DNA of 64,000 nucleotides from Nitrosopumilaceae archaeon AB1(1) (GCA_033471095.1 CP136752.1:1277775-1341774); one strand, 5' to 3'. Counted from the stretch's first letter, positions 30,863-40,776 are shown. The notes: a model not told the origin generated them from the sequence alone. Program-made: numbers and translations.

Positions 30863-32497
30863 CTATTTCCAATATTCTGTAAAATATTCATATACAGTAT
30901 CAAGCCCACCATACTCTGTAAGTATATTGTCAACTACATCTACTAGTGTAAATACAGTAGTACCCCCAAGCTGTGGACCTCTCATTCCACGTCCAATCAT
31001 TTGACCATATAATACAACAGACTTTGTTGGTCTAGCAATTACTACAGCATCAATTTGAGGTACATCAAAACCAGCAGTAAATACATTGTAATTAAAAAGA
31101 AATTGTATGTTGCCATTTTGGAATTTGTGTACAACATCTTTTCGATATGCTTCAGGGCTAGTACCATCAACATAAGCAGCAGGATAACCACAAGTATCAA
31201 TAAAACTTGCTAATAATTTTGATTGATGTACACTACCACAAAATACTATTACCCTCTTGTATTCATCAGTCATTTTGAGTAAACGTAGTATGATCTTAAG
31301 ATTACGTTTTTGATCATTTGCAATTGTTTCTAAAAGTCCATCTGGAAACTCTAATTCATAATTCCTACCTATCTTTTCCCATTCTTCTTTTGTCAATGTA
31401 TATTCTATTTCAGGGTTTAAAACCTCTCTTTGACATCTAGCCAACACACCTTTTTGTTGAAGATGTTCAATTGTACCTCCTTCATCATCAATTCCTATTA
31501 TATTAAAATTAAAAAATGATCCAAGAACTTCATTTTCTTCAATCATTCCAAATCCTCGTCCTGGTGTTGCAGTAAGCCCCATAATACGAGTTTGTCTTGT
31601 ACGTCTTTCTTTGAGTTTGTTAATTGTGTCTGAATAAGTTGGAGTTATTGCAATATGTGCTTCATCAGTAACTAAAAAATCAGCCTTGAGTTTAGAGTTA
31701 TCATCTAGTGACGTCCTAACTTTTTGATACATTGCAACTGCAAATGCAGAACTTTCCAAACATTTAGGAATAGGAACTTTTCCCCAAATTCTGTACGTTT
31801 TGATTGAGTGTTTCCCAAGATGAGACCAAACACGAATAAATGCATCCATAGCTTGCTCACAAAGTTCTCTACAATCAGCCAACCAAATTACCTGCCGAGT
31901 TTTGTTGTCGTTTAAAAAATGAGATATTATCTCCATCGCAACCCTTGTTTTTCCAGCTCCAGTAGGCATATGTATTAGAAATTTTGAATTTGGATTTTTG
32001 ATTATATCAAGAGCTCTAAATACAACATTTGCCTGATAATCTTTTAGCTGTTTGAATGGATCATCATGACACATTATATCACGGGTTGCAAAAACATCAT
32101 CATTTTCTAATGGAATTAAATAGTCTCGATATCCAAATGCTTCAATAAAGTCACGTGTATCAGAATTATTGCCCCAATGAAATGTAGCTAGTTTATTTCT
32201 AAACTCTACAGTTTGTGTTTCTTCATATGAACCATAGTTTATTTTAATTCTCTTTGCAAAATCAATAATTTGATTACTAGGTGCCCCAAGTAGAAGTTTT
32301 TTTCGAAATGAGGATTGTCTGTATTTATCTAAGTTTAGAGAGTGATGTAATTTGGCAAGTAATTTTTTGTCATTAAATATAGGAATAGGACGATCCGAAT
32401 CAATTTGTGTGAATAAAAAATGGTATGCATTAATAAATTCTTTTAGATCAGATTGTAGTTTTTCTATTTCAAGATACTCATTTAACACAAGAATCAC
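30863..32497 (-). CDS. SF2 DEAD/DEAH-box helicase of the phosphorothioation operon
   Basis: 544 aa. After an N-terminal domain of about 140 residues come the Q-like FKQLKDYQANVVFRAL, Walker A MPTGAGKTRVAM (178-189), DEAH (278-281), GLTATPGRG (motif III) and, in the second RecA lobe, AGFDVPQIDAVVIARPTKS and QMIGRGMRG (motif VI). This is the type I restriction/DndH-like translocase class, without a visible nuclease domain. It starts at GTG, 3 bp after the stop of the GHKL gene, so both belong to the dnd operon. Helicase-like subunits occur in DndFGH and in archaeal Pbe systems. Confidence 0.85.
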   Translation of the reverse strand: MILVLNEYLEIEKLQSDLKEFINAYHFLFTQIDSDRPIPIFNDKKLLAKLHHSLNLDKYRQSSFRKKLLLGAPSNQIIDFAKRIKINYGSYEETQTVEFRNKLATFHWGNNSDTRDFIEAFGYRDYLIPLENDDVFATRDIMCHDDPFKQLKDYQANVVFRALDIIKNPNSKFLIHMPTGAGKTRVAMEIISHFLNDNKTRQVIWLADCRELCEQAMDAFIRVWSHLGKHSIKTYRIWGKVPIPKCLESSAFAVAMYQKVRTSLDDNSKLKADFLVTDEAHIAITPTYSDTINKLKERRTRQTRIMGLTATPGRGFGMIEENEVLGSFFNFNIIGIDDEGGTIEHLQQKGVLARCQREVLNPEIEYTLTKEEWEKIGRNYELEFPDGLLETIANDQKRNLKIILRLLKMTDEYKRVIVFCGSVHQSKLLASFIDTCGYPAAYVDGTSPEAYRKDVVHKFQNGNIQFLFNYNVFTAGFDVPQIDAVVIARPTKSVVLYGQMIGRGMRGPQLGGTTVFTLVDVVDNILTEYGGLDTVYEYFTEYWK

Positions 32498-32500
32498 ATA

Positions 32501-34204
32501 CTATTTTTCTAACGTACTATTGATATTTTTGTGTAAATAATATGTCCAATCATATATCAATTTGTCAATCACATCTCCAGTTATTTGACTTTTTTCCATA
32601 TCCATTTGTTTATGAGCAAGCACAAATGATGCAATAAATAATTCCATAGTACTTTCAATATCTTGTCCTAAACTCTCCAATTGTTCTTTCGTATATGACT
32701 CATCTTTGGATAATTTTTCAGTTAGATCAAATAACTTTTCAAAGAAAGGGTGTTTCATATTCATCTTAATAAGTGATGTACTGCCACGTGTAACTACATC
32801 TATAAAGTTACTACGTGGATCCATCTCAAATGATTTATAAAAAGTCACAGGATTTTGTGAAAGTTTTTCCAATAATATTTTTTGTTCAGCTTCTTTTTTT
32901 ACTCCGGATTCTCGAATTAAAGTATCAATTTCAGTACTCGTAGGTGTATGATCTGAACTATTTTTTTTCAATGTTTCTTCTGATGGTTTTGTTCCAGACA
33001 TAGTACCACCGGTTTTTTTCCTGACATCATCTTTATGTGATTTCCATACTCGTCGTATTTCATCTCTAAAATCATATATTGTAGGGTTTATTGCATCTTG
33101 TATTTTTTTTCGAAGCTCTGTTATTGGTCTTGCACCTACTTTGATATTTTTAATTGAAAACCAATGATCTAAATCTGCATCAAATGCTATTTCACAACCC
33201 CAAAACCTATCCATATCAATGAATCCTTTATAATGACTTGAAGTTTTATCTGTAATCTGATAATAAGGCAAATGTCCATAAAATACTTCTCTGTCATTTC
33301 TTAGTATAGAAATTCCTTCGTTGTGAGGTACATGACGCTTCCTATTGTCTGTAGAGTTACCTGTTCCTCGTTCTTTTCTCCAACTTTCAGGCAGAAGAGA
33401 CATACGGATGGTAATTTTTTTCTGTTCTGTGGATTTAGTAGGGATAGGATCAAATTTATGAGGTATCTCAAGCAAAACAATCTCTGATTCAGGATTAGAG
33501 GTTTCTTCGTTGTATTGAGTACGAGTAACATATAATGGATTTAAAGCAGAGATTTCTCTAGTTTCATCACCATCATCTAAAAAGATATATCTTTGATTTG
33601 GATTGTCAATAACTTTGCTATCTTTGATTATTTGTTGTCCAATAAATTTTCTATACGTTCTTCCTATCCAAACTATCATTTCATCAATAGCCGCATCCTC
33701 ACGATCCCAATTTTTCCATATAACTAAAGTACCATGATCGGCTACAAGATCTGCATACTCTCGTGGAACTTCTACAGGTGTAGGCGGAGGTATTTCTGCA
33801 TCATCATAATCTTTCATTTCATCTAAATCTAGATATGTAAAATTCCACCCTCCACCTTTGGGTTTAGAATAAACTTCTATACGTGTACACTGTGTAATAG
33901 CCCCTAGCGTCATTCCAACACCAAATCTACCTATGCCATCACGTTGGTTATACCTAGCTGAAAATCCTAACTGCATACATTTACCAAGTGTATCAATATC
34001 CATTCCAACTCCATCGTCAGCAAAGGCAATCTCTGTCATATCATATTTGTTCTTTCTTACAAGATTTTTTTTGATTTTTATCTTGATATTCTTTGCCTCT
34101 GCTTGAATAGCATTGTCAATAACTTCACCAATAGCAGATACCGTATTAAAATCAGAATCACGAAGTGATTGAAGTGCCCTTCCTACATGCACTGGTTTGG
34201 TCAT
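32501..34204 (-). CDS. GHKL (Hsp90/MutL/gyrase-type) ATPase of the phosphorothioation operon
   Basis: 567 aa from ATG at 34204; a GTG at 34246 would add 14 residues. Bergerat-fold motifs: N box GEVIDNAIQA (Glu27, Asn31), G1 ADDGVGMDI (about 62-70), G2 GIGRFGVGMT (90-99). The middle section resembles a MutL/MORC transducer region, and the C-terminal 200 residues are charged and helical. MORC-like ATPases act as DNA clamps. It is separated by about 70 bp from dndA and by 3 bp from the helicase. GHKL ATPases are not part of bacterial DndFGH as I know it, which favours a Pbe-like or new restriction module. Confidence 0.82.
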   Translation of the reverse strand: MTKPVHVGRALQSLRDSDFNTVSAIGEVIDNAIQAEAKNIKIKIKKNLVRKNKYDMTEIAFADDGVGMDIDTLGKCMQLGFSARYNQRDGIGRFGVGMTLGAITQCTRIEVYSKPKGGGWNFTYLDLDEMKDYDDAEIPPPTPVEVPREYADLVADHGTLVIWKNWDREDAAIDEMIVWIGRTYRKFIGQQIIKDSKVIDNPNQRYIFLDDGDETREISALNPLYVTRTQYNEETSNPESEIVLLEIPHKFDPIPTKSTEQKKITIRMSLLPESWRKERGTGNSTDNRKRHVPHNEGISILRNDREVFYGHLPYYQITDKTSSHYKGFIDMDRFWGCEIAFDADLDHWFSIKNIKVGARPITELRKKIQDAINPTIYDFRDEIRRVWKSHKDDVRKKTGGTMSGTKPSEETLKKNSSDHTPTSTEIDTLIRESGVKKEAEQKILLEKLSQNPVTFYKSFEMDPRSNFIDVVTRGSTSLIKMNMKHPFFEKLFDLTEKLSKDESYTKEQLESLGQDIESTMELFIASFVLAHKQMDMEKSQITGDVIDKLIYDWTYYLHKNINSTLEK

Positions 34205-34273
34205 AAAATTTAAATACAAATATAGTTTAAAAACTTTTTTAGACACTATTTTGAAAATTCAATTTCTATATTA

Positions 34274-35452
34274 TTACATGGAAATTTTCTTTAAATATTT
34301 AATTGATGAATAAAGCACATCTGTGGCAATTTTGATTTCTTCATCGGTATTGAATCTACCACACCCTATACGAATAGATGTATGTGCCTGTTCCTCAGTT
34401 AGACCCAGAGCTAAAAGAACATGAGATGGTTCTACCATCTGAGTTGTACAGGCAGAACCAGCAGATATAGCAATCTTTTTTGAAACAGAATTTATTATAG
34501 CTTTTCCATCGATTCCATCAAATCGTAAATTTAGATTGTGTGTAAGTTTTTTTGTAGGATGACCATTTAGTTTTGCACCCACATCAGAGAGTTTTTCAAA
34601 TATTTGATCAGTCCATTTTTGATATTGAATATTTTCACTATTCATCTTTTTTTGTGCAATATCGATTGCCTTTGCAAATCCTACTATTCCAGGTACATTC
34701 AAAGTGCCAGATCGAATACTTCGTTCTTGCCCTCCACCATGTATCAAGGGTTCAGATTTTACTCTTGGTTTTACACCACGTACATAAAGAGCACCAATTC
34801 CTTTTGGACCATAAATCTTGTGAGATGAAAATGACATTAGATTGATGTTAAGTTTTTGTACATCTATATTTAGATGACCTACAGCTTGAGCAGCATCAGT
34901 ATGAAATAATATGTCATTATCATGTGCAATTTTACCGATTTCCTCTATATCTGCAATGGTTCCAATTTCATTGTTTGCAAACATTATCGAAATTAAGACA
35001 GTCTCATTCGTTATAGAATCAGATAAAGAATCTAGGTCAATACTGCCAAAATTATTCACAGGTAAATAAGTCACTTTGATGTCGTTTGATTCCAAATATT
35101 TGGAAGTATCCAATATTGCTTTGTGTTCAGTACTGCATGTGATTATATGATTTCCACGATCTTGGTTTTTTCTCATCACACCTTTTAGTGCAAGATTATC
35201 TGATTCAGTAGCACCTGATGTAAAAATAATGTCATCCATAGGTGCGTGTATCACATGTGCGATACTCTCTCTAGAGGTTTGAACTACATTAGATGCATCA
35301 TATCCATATGAATGATCTAGACTAGACGCATTTCCAAAAACTTTGGTAAAATAAGGAATCATTGCCTCCAAGACCATAGGATCAGTAGGCGTGGTCGAAT
35401 GAGAATCAAGATAAATTGAATCGTTAGAATTCCCATCAGAATAAGGTGTCAT
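34274..35452 (-). CDS. dndA: Cysteine desulfurase (DndA/IscS family)
   Basis: 392 aa PLP enzyme that mobilises sulfur from cysteine as a persulfide. HTDAAQAVGHLNID and SFSSHKIYGPKGIGA (PLP-binding Lys) are visible, and the catalytic Cys is in SAGSACTTQMVEPSHVLLALG. The N-terminal IYLDSHSTTPTDPMVLEAM is typical of NifS/IscS. It overlaps orf113 by 17 bp in a dense dnd operon, so it is assigned as the sulfur donor for phosphorothioation. The genome may have another housekeeping IscS/SufS outside the window; a dual role cannot be excluded. Confidence 0.87.
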   Translation of the reverse strand: MTPYSDGNSNDSIYLDSHSTTPTDPMVLEAMIPYFTKVFGNASSLDHSYGYDASNVVQTSRESIAHVIHAPMDDIIFTSGATESDNLALKGVMRKNQDRGNHIITCSTEHKAILDTSKYLESNDIKVTYLPVNNFGSIDLDSLSDSITNETVLISIMFANNEIGTIADIEEIGKIAHDNDILFHTDAAQAVGHLNIDVQKLNINLMSFSSHKIYGPKGIGALYVRGVKPRVKSEPLIHGGGQERSIRSGTLNVPGIVGFAKAIDIAQKKMNSENIQYQKWTDQIFEKLSDVGAKLNGHPTKKLTHNLNLRFDGIDGKAIINSVSKKIAISAGSACTTQMVEPSHVLLALGLTEEQAHTSIRIGCGRFNTDEEIKIATDVLYSSIKYLKKISM

Positions 35453-35777
35453 ATAATCTTCCTACAATTTTATCCACATCTAACTTAAATTCATCGATTG
35501 AAAAAAGTTTTAGTTTCTTTTTCTTAACAGAACTATAAAGTTGTAAAACGTGTTTTGGACAATATACAGTAAACATAAAACTGAAATTACTTATCGGCAT
35601 AATTAGAAATATATCCACTTCTTCAATCCCATTATATGCCTTAAAAAATCCAGGAAAATCATTATATTCTAGAATGCCAAAATCAACAAATAAAAGCATG
35701 ACAAATATTACGTTCAAAATTATATGAAGACACATAAAGATATTATCAAAAGGTATTCCATAATATGTGAAAAGCAT
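35436..35777 (-). CDS. Unrecognised 113-aa protein between dndE and dndA
   Basis: The ATG overlaps the dndE stop codon (TAATG), and its 3' end overlaps dndA by 17 bp, so it is translated as part of the operon. The first about 35 residues are hydrophobic (MCLHIILNVIFVMLLFVDFG), followed by an acidic/aromatic stretch (EYNDFPGFFKAYNG) and a basic C-terminus (SVKKKKLKLFSIDEF). The hydrophobic part may be a membrane segment or buried beta strands. No known Dnd subunit matches from memory. Its position suggests a specific role in this lineage's phosphorothioation system. Confidence 0.6.
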   Translation of the reverse strand: MLFTYYGIPFDNIFMCLHIILNVIFVMLLFVDFGILEYNDFPGFFKAYNGIEEVDIFLIMPISNFSFMFTVYCPKHVLQLYSSVKKKKLKLFSIDEFKLDVDKIVGRLYDTLF

Positions 35778-36181
35778 TATTTTGCTCCTTTAGGCATAGA
35801 AGATGATTCAGCTACTTGCATTTCAGTCAGAAAATTGTATATGTCAAACATATTATTGATTCTTTGTTTTACAGATATAGCACCTCGATTGAGATGAGAT
35901 CTTGTCATTTCAGTCAGATATAATTTTGGATTAAGATTATCTTGTCTCAATCTATTGATCATAAGAGCAAGATACATGTTATAATTTGGAAAAAATAGTT
36001 GTGATGGTAAAAATTCTGTACCAGATTTATTATATTCGTCAGGATTCGGAATACCCTTTTGTTTTATCGATAGACATAGTGAAAGTCGTCCCCAAGATTC
36101 AGAGCCAATACCAGTACTGTTCTTTAACATACCAAATAGATGTGTAGTTCGTGAGCTAACTTTAATTTTATCAAACTGCAA
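35777..36181 (-). CDS. dndE: DNA phosphorothioation protein DndE
   Basis: 134 aa. The N-terminal TTHLFGMLKNSTGIGSES and RLSLCLSIKQKG, then LFFPNYNMYLALMINRLRQ, match the small all-helical DndE family, which binds nicked double-stranded DNA in the modification complex. It starts at TTG, overlapping the dndD end by 11 bp. The lysines expected for DNA contact (IKQKG) are retained. It completes the set dndC, dndD, dndE, the core of the modification complex. Confidence 0.85.
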   Translation of the reverse strand: MQFDKIKVSSRTTHLFGMLKNSTGIGSESWGRLSLCLSIKQKGIPNPDEYNKSGTEFLPSQLFFPNYNMYLALMINRLRQDNLNPKLYLTEMTRSHLNRGAISVKQRINNMFDIYNFLTEMQVAESSSMPKGAK

Positions 36182-38195
36182 TTAAATCACCTCCACTTTT
36201 ATCAAAATATGTTCTATCGATAACACTACAAGCATTTACTGCATCATGTTTAATTAAACCAACTTTTGAAATGTAGGGTTTTAATGAGTCGTAATAAGAG
36301 TTCACAATTTCAGTGTCTGTTGAAAATATAATTATTTGATGTGATGCTTGAGGGTAGAAATTATCAACTAAATTTTCCCGATGTTGTTCATCTAGTCGAG
36401 CAAGTGGTGTATCTATAATAAATGGAAATGGGTGTCCAGAAGTTTTGGCTAGACCCCAAATGATTGCTGTTGCATACATTTGTAATTCACCTTTTGACAA
36501 TTTTTCTTTTTGTATTTCAACATCATTTTTTTGATATAATGATATATTGTAAGTTTCAGGATCGATAGATATTCTAGTAACTAACCAATCTTTGTGAAAA
36601 CACTTCTTGATTCCCTTAAAGATGTTCAATTCTAGTGTTTTAATTTTTTTTTCACGTAGTTTTTGTGAATAGTCTTCTAGTACTTTTTGAATACTCGGTA
36701 TCATGTCTAATCCTCGTAGTTTTCTTTGATTCAAATTTCTTTGTGATAAGCATTTGCGAATTTTACTATTTAATAACACCAACATTGATTTTTTTTGTGA
36801 TTCTATTCTTGTTATAGTCTGTAACTCATATTCCATTTCTCCTATTTCTAGAGTTATTTCTTTAATAGCAGAATACAACGGACCAATTTCATCTTGTTGT
36901 GGTATGACTTCTAATTTGGCGGACAGTTCTTTTAATTGTTCAAGATAGTTTTTATGCGATTCGGATTGTGCAAGTATGACCTCATATTTTTGAGATAGCA
37001 TAGACTGTATTTTTTCTTGCAATATTTTCATGTTAACAAGAGAAAAATCAAATACTAATTTTTGTTGATCAGATATTGATTGAAGTTTGTTGTCAACTAT
37101 TTTTTCAAGACGAACAAGTATATCTTTTTTTGTTTTAGGTTTGTATGAATCTAAAAATGGTTTAAGTGATTTTACAATATAGTCAAAGGCATCATTTAAT
37201 GTATCACTTTCAAAATTCTCCTTGATCTTTGTGATATCACACTGAATTTCATCTTTTATTTGTTCCAATTGATCAGATATTATTACAAAAGGTAGATCAG
37301 TCTCAACTAAATGTTTTAATATATTTTCACGATATGATATATGTTGTTCAAATTCTATCTTTTCATCTAATAATTTTTGTCTATTCTTTGCAAAATCTCC
37401 ACCTAACTTGAAGAATTGTACTTCTTGCAATTCTAAATCATTGTGTCGTCTAGTTATTTCTGTGTTTAAAAATATGCGTTTGTCGTGTAGTTCATCAATT
37501 TTTTTTTGAATCAGAACTTTTTCTTTATTGGATTTTTCCAATTCTGATAACACCTCAGACTCAGAACTATCAGAATTCCGTAAAAAATATAGACCAACAT
37601 CATCATACAATTGTTTAGATATATTTAGCCCAAGTATACTATCAAATGAGGATTTAATGTATTGGTTTTCGTTGCTAGACATTGCTAGATCTTGTATTTT
37701 CTCACCGTCAAAGAAGAATAAATCTGCTATGGTCTTTGGAATCATTTGATTTATGAGTTGTTGAAGGTGTGATTTTTCAAGATTCAACGAATGATATCTT
37801 TTACCGTTTAATGGTTTTTTACATATTTTCAAAAATTCATCAACTTTTCCTTTATTATTTTGCCAAGAACGAGTAACCAAGTACTGGGTAATTATACCGT
37901 TTTGAGCATATTGAAATTCCAATGTAATTGACGCATCTGGAGAACTAGTGCTTTTGTTTACATCTCTATGAAAAAGTCTGTGGATTTTTTCATGATATTG
38001 TTTTTTGTTAATCTTGTTTCGTCCAAAGTTTTCGCCATATAGACATAATGGAATTGATTCAAACAAGGTGGTTTTACCTGCACCATTAATTCCACCGTAT
38101 AAAACTATAGGTTTCTCAATAGTTGTAGTAAAATCAATTTGGTTAGAACCACGGTATACTCCTATATTATCAAGTATGATTTTACTTAAAAGCAT
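36171..38195 (-). CDS. dndD: DNA phosphorothioation ATPase DndD
   Basis: 674 aa SMC/Rad50-like ATPase. Walker A GGINGAGKTT is at residues 34-43, a long charged coiled-coil middle runs from about 210 to 510, the ABC signature-like LSKGELQMYATAIIWGL is near 565-580, and Walker B FIIDTPLARLDE begins at about 592. DndD is thought to open or nick DNA to let sulfur be inserted into the backbone. The ATG overlaps dndC by 14 bp. The match to DndD rests on domain layout plus operon position between dndC and dndE. Confidence 0.88.
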   Translation of the reverse strand: MLLSKIILDNIGVYRGSNQIDFTTTIEKPIVLYGGINGAGKTTLFESIPLCLYGENFGRNKINKKQYHEKIHRLFHRDVNKSTSSPDASITLEFQYAQNGIITQYLVTRSWQNNKGKVDEFLKICKKPLNGKRYHSLNLEKSHLQQLINQMIPKTIADLFFFDGEKIQDLAMSSNENQYIKSSFDSILGLNISKQLYDDVGLYFLRNSDSSESEVLSELEKSNKEKVLIQKKIDELHDKRIFLNTEITRRHNDLELQEVQFFKLGGDFAKNRQKLLDEKIEFEQHISYRENILKHLVETDLPFVIISDQLEQIKDEIQCDITKIKENFESDTLNDAFDYIVKSLKPFLDSYKPKTKKDILVRLEKIVDNKLQSISDQQKLVFDFSLVNMKILQEKIQSMLSQKYEVILAQSESHKNYLEQLKELSAKLEVIPQQDEIGPLYSAIKEITLEIGEMEYELQTITRIESQKKSMLVLLNSKIRKCLSQRNLNQRKLRGLDMIPSIQKVLEDYSQKLREKKIKTLELNIFKGIKKCFHKDWLVTRISIDPETYNISLYQKNDVEIQKEKLSKGELQMYATAIIWGLAKTSGHPFPFIIDTPLARLDEQHRENLVDNFYPQASHQIIIFSTDTEIVNSYYDSLKPYISKVGLIKHDAVNACSVIDRTYFDKSGGDLIAV

Positions 38196-39609
38196 TAGGT
38201 TTCACCTGATTATTTTCGTCTAGTTGTGCAAATAGATCTTTTCTTATCTCATCAATATCATCACGCCATTCCTTGGAAAGAATTTTTTTAATTTTCTCAA
38301 AGATCTTTGCATGATTAGAATTATTTTGTAATTCAAACTCTGAATTTAATAACCGACTTACAAGTTTGTACGGTACATTATGACCATCGCAAACAAGTTT
38401 TAGTATCTCTTGTTCTTGCAGTCCAAATCCACCCATATTGTCAATTGGAGACTCTAGTGAAACACCAATTATATCATGATAAATTAGATATGCGGTGTTT
38501 TGCCAGTCACCGTCTTCCATTCTCCAAATTTTTTGTATCTCATGTATTTCATCTTCAGATATTAGTATCATATCAGGTTCATGTTTTTGTATTTTGACCT
38601 GACCCTCTAGAAGTTTTGTAAGATATTCTTTTCTAAATTGTAATGTATAGGGTCCAGGAGTATAATCAGTACCATTAGTCTTTAGTTCAACTAGTCCATT
38701 TCTACGAGTAATCTGACGGATTTTAGGCCAAAGTTTTGGATCTTGGGTCTTTTTTAGTTCATAGCGTAATTCGGCAAGTGGTTCCATCCATTCATGTCCG
38801 TTTTCAATCATACTATCAAGAGATTTTTGTTTATCAACCACAGTACATGTCCAACATCCAAACCTACCACTACCACAAGAAGGTGTACTGGTATCTACCA
38901 CTAATGGACACTCACTTGCATTGGCATCTTGATATAATGCAAGAAGATCTCGATTGTTGTCACCCCAAAGATTTGGTACCTGCAATAGATAGTTCCATAC
39001 GTCATCTGTCTCAAAATCAACAAGTGGTGTATAAACATAAGTTTGAGCAAATTTTTTATGGTGACTCAAAACACTATTTTCTATCTCTAACATATTCATA
39101 GATTGTTGTCTAGTCGAACTCTCACTTTTACGAGTGCCTAGTAAAACAATCACTTCGCCATATTCAGATACTCGTTCTTTTATGAATCTGTCTGCATTTG
39201 CAATTTTTAATAAATCTGTACACCACCTAAACATAGAAGTAGGTGCAGGATATCCCAGACCTAATATTCTAACCCAAAAAGTGTCTGAAATAGGAGGTCT
39301 CAAAAGGTTGGTAGATATCGGAATATGAGATTTTTTAGATGCTTTTTCCATCTTATCTAATGAAAAAGTTATACGCTTAACTATCTGTGGAGATTCAACT
39401 AGTGTATCAGAAGATACAATGTATATTTTTTTATCAAGTTTTTCAACAGGTAGTTTTGATAATGCATTCCACACAAGTTGAACCATACATGTAGAGTCTT
39501 TGCCTCCACTATACCCAAGAATCCATGGACGAGAGTCATTTAGATAAACAGTTTGAATTTCTTTGTAAATACTCTTGACTGTACGTTTGCTAAATACAGA
39601 TTCGGTCAT
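38182..39609 (-). CDS. dndC: DNA phosphorothioation sulfurtransferase DndC
   Basis: 475 aa PAPS-reductase-like enzyme. The ATP pyrophosphatase P loop GYSGGKDST is at residues 32-40. Four cysteines at 234, 245, 252 and 255 (ECPLV, PSCGSGRFGCWTC) fit the [4Fe-4S] cluster that DndC needs. LGTRKSESSTRQ at about 158-169 and a C-terminal SAM-like helical region follow. It adenylates the phosphate and passes sulfur from DndA to DNA. The ATGA overlap with dndB indicates translational coupling. Confidence 0.93.
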   Translation of the reverse strand: MTESVFSKRTVKSIYKEIQTVYLNDSRPWILGYSGGKDSTCMVQLVWNALSKLPVEKLDKKIYIVSSDTLVESPQIVKRITFSLDKMEKASKKSHIPISTNLLRPPISDTFWVRILGLGYPAPTSMFRWCTDLLKIANADRFIKERVSEYGEVIVLLGTRKSESSTRQQSMNMLEIENSVLSHHKKFAQTYVYTPLVDFETDDVWNYLLQVPNLWGDNNRDLLALYQDANASECPLVVDTSTPSCGSGRFGCWTCTVVDKQKSLDSMIENGHEWMEPLAELRYELKKTQDPKLWPKIRQITRRNGLVELKTNGTDYTPGPYTLQFRKEYLTKLLEGQVKIQKHEPDMILISEDEIHEIQKIWRMEDGDWQNTAYLIYHDIIGVSLESPIDNMGGFGLQEQEILKLVCDGHNVPYKLVSRLLNSEFELQNNSNHAKIFEKIKKILSKEWRDDIDEIRKDLFAQLDENNQVKPNAFK

Positions 39610-40685
39610 TTTTGATACCTCTTTAAATCTTCAGGAATCTTGATTTTACAATGTTCCAACATCACACAAGATCCCAACATAATACCGATGGTTGTTCTAA
39701 CCATCTTTCTGCCTAGTATAAGATTACCTTCCCATACAGAGTTGTTTCTAGACCAATCCAAATTAGATAGGGCAAGTAGCTTTTTCTTCCAAGTGGTTGG
39801 ATGTCGTTTGATTGCAACTCTGCCTGTGATTCCTAGCGAGTTTAAGCAATTTGTATGACCATGTACATAATTTTCACGTAGTTCATCAGGCAATATGTTA
39901 CCATTGATCAAAAGTTGCCATTCAGGAAGAGTTTTAGCAATATAGTTCCAAAATTTATGTATGGTATCTTTTTGTGTTTTGTTTAGGACGTGTATGGATT
40001 GTTTACCAAATATTTTTTTGGTTGCATCAGAGATTCCTCCAAGTGTAAATACTTCTTTTGCATGTTTCCCAATAGTTGTTTTTTCCAATTCCACTCGATC
40101 TTGAAATATTTCAAGTGTCTCGGCAAGATCCACAATAAATTGAGAGTACTTGTCACGTTTATCATACAAGATATTAAGTGATTTTGATGGTTTTACAGCA
40201 TTTTTGTTGAGATCAGCAAACATTTGTTGAGATCGTTTCAACCCCTGATCATCAAAAAAGACAACAGATATAGTCTCATTACCCAATTCTGGTTTCTCCA
40301 TTAACGCATGTTCAATAGCTTTACGCCTATGTTGTCCGTCGTTTATCAAAAGCTTTGATGACATATCTATATACAATCTTCCCAATTTTCCATTTGGACC
40401 CAAATGGGGTACAGGGATAAAGTTCATGTTACCATCAACTGAAGCAGCGAGTGATGAAAAAATATATTCATCAGGATTACTTAAAATATAATTTTTCAGA
40501 TCAGGGATTCTAGAGGATCTAAGAATTCGTTGAGCCCTTAATTTTGGAGGGATTCCATGCTCGTTGAATATGAAAAGTTTCGGAATTATCTTCATAGGAC
40601 ATATTACTACATAATACTCACGATTGGCCTGAATTCCACGTATTGCATCAAAACCATATGTTTCAGAGATCGATTCATTCATCAT
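39606..40685 (-). CDS. dndB: DndB-like DGQHR-domain transcriptional regulator
   Basis: 359 aa from ATG at 40685; a TTG 6 bp upstream is less likely. The signature INDGQHRRKAI is at about residues 114-124, and FADLNKNAVKPSKSLNILYD is the second conserved block of the DGQHR family. In bacteria DndB binds the dnd promoter and represses the cluster. It is the first gene of the operon, which fits autoregulation. Archaeal dnd clusters often lack dndB, so its presence here is worth noting. Confidence 0.85.
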   Translation of the reverse strand: MMNESISETYGFDAIRGIQANREYYVVICPMKIIPKLFIFNEHGIPPKLRAQRILRSSRIPDLKNYILSNPDEYIFSSLAASVDGNMNFIPVPHLGPNGKLGRLYIDMSSKLLINDGQHRRKAIEHALMEKPELGNETISVVFFDDQGLKRSQQMFADLNKNAVKPSKSLNILYDKRDKYSQFIVDLAETLEIFQDRVELEKTTIGKHAKEVFTLGGISDATKKIFGKQSIHVLNKTQKDTIHKFWNYIAKTLPEWQLLINGNILPDELRENYVHGHTNCLNSLGITGRVAIKRHPTTWKKKLLALSNLDWSRNNSVWEGNLILGRKMVRTTIGIMLGSCVMLEHCKIKIPEDLKRYQK

Positions 40686-40702
40686 AATCAATTACCTATT
40701 TA

Positions 40703-40714
40703 GATTTATAAAAC
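40703..40714 (-). promoter_or_regulatory. TATA box of the dnd operon
   Basis: On the minus strand GTTTTATAAATC is centred about 24 bp upstream of the dndB ATG at 40685, in an AT-rich gap with no other gene. This is the only clear promoter seen ahead of the eight-gene operon. Confidence 0.45.
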
Positions 40715-40776
40715 AATCTATTGCAGTATGTTATATGACATTGGCAGTATATTTATTAAGTATAGACACATATCAT

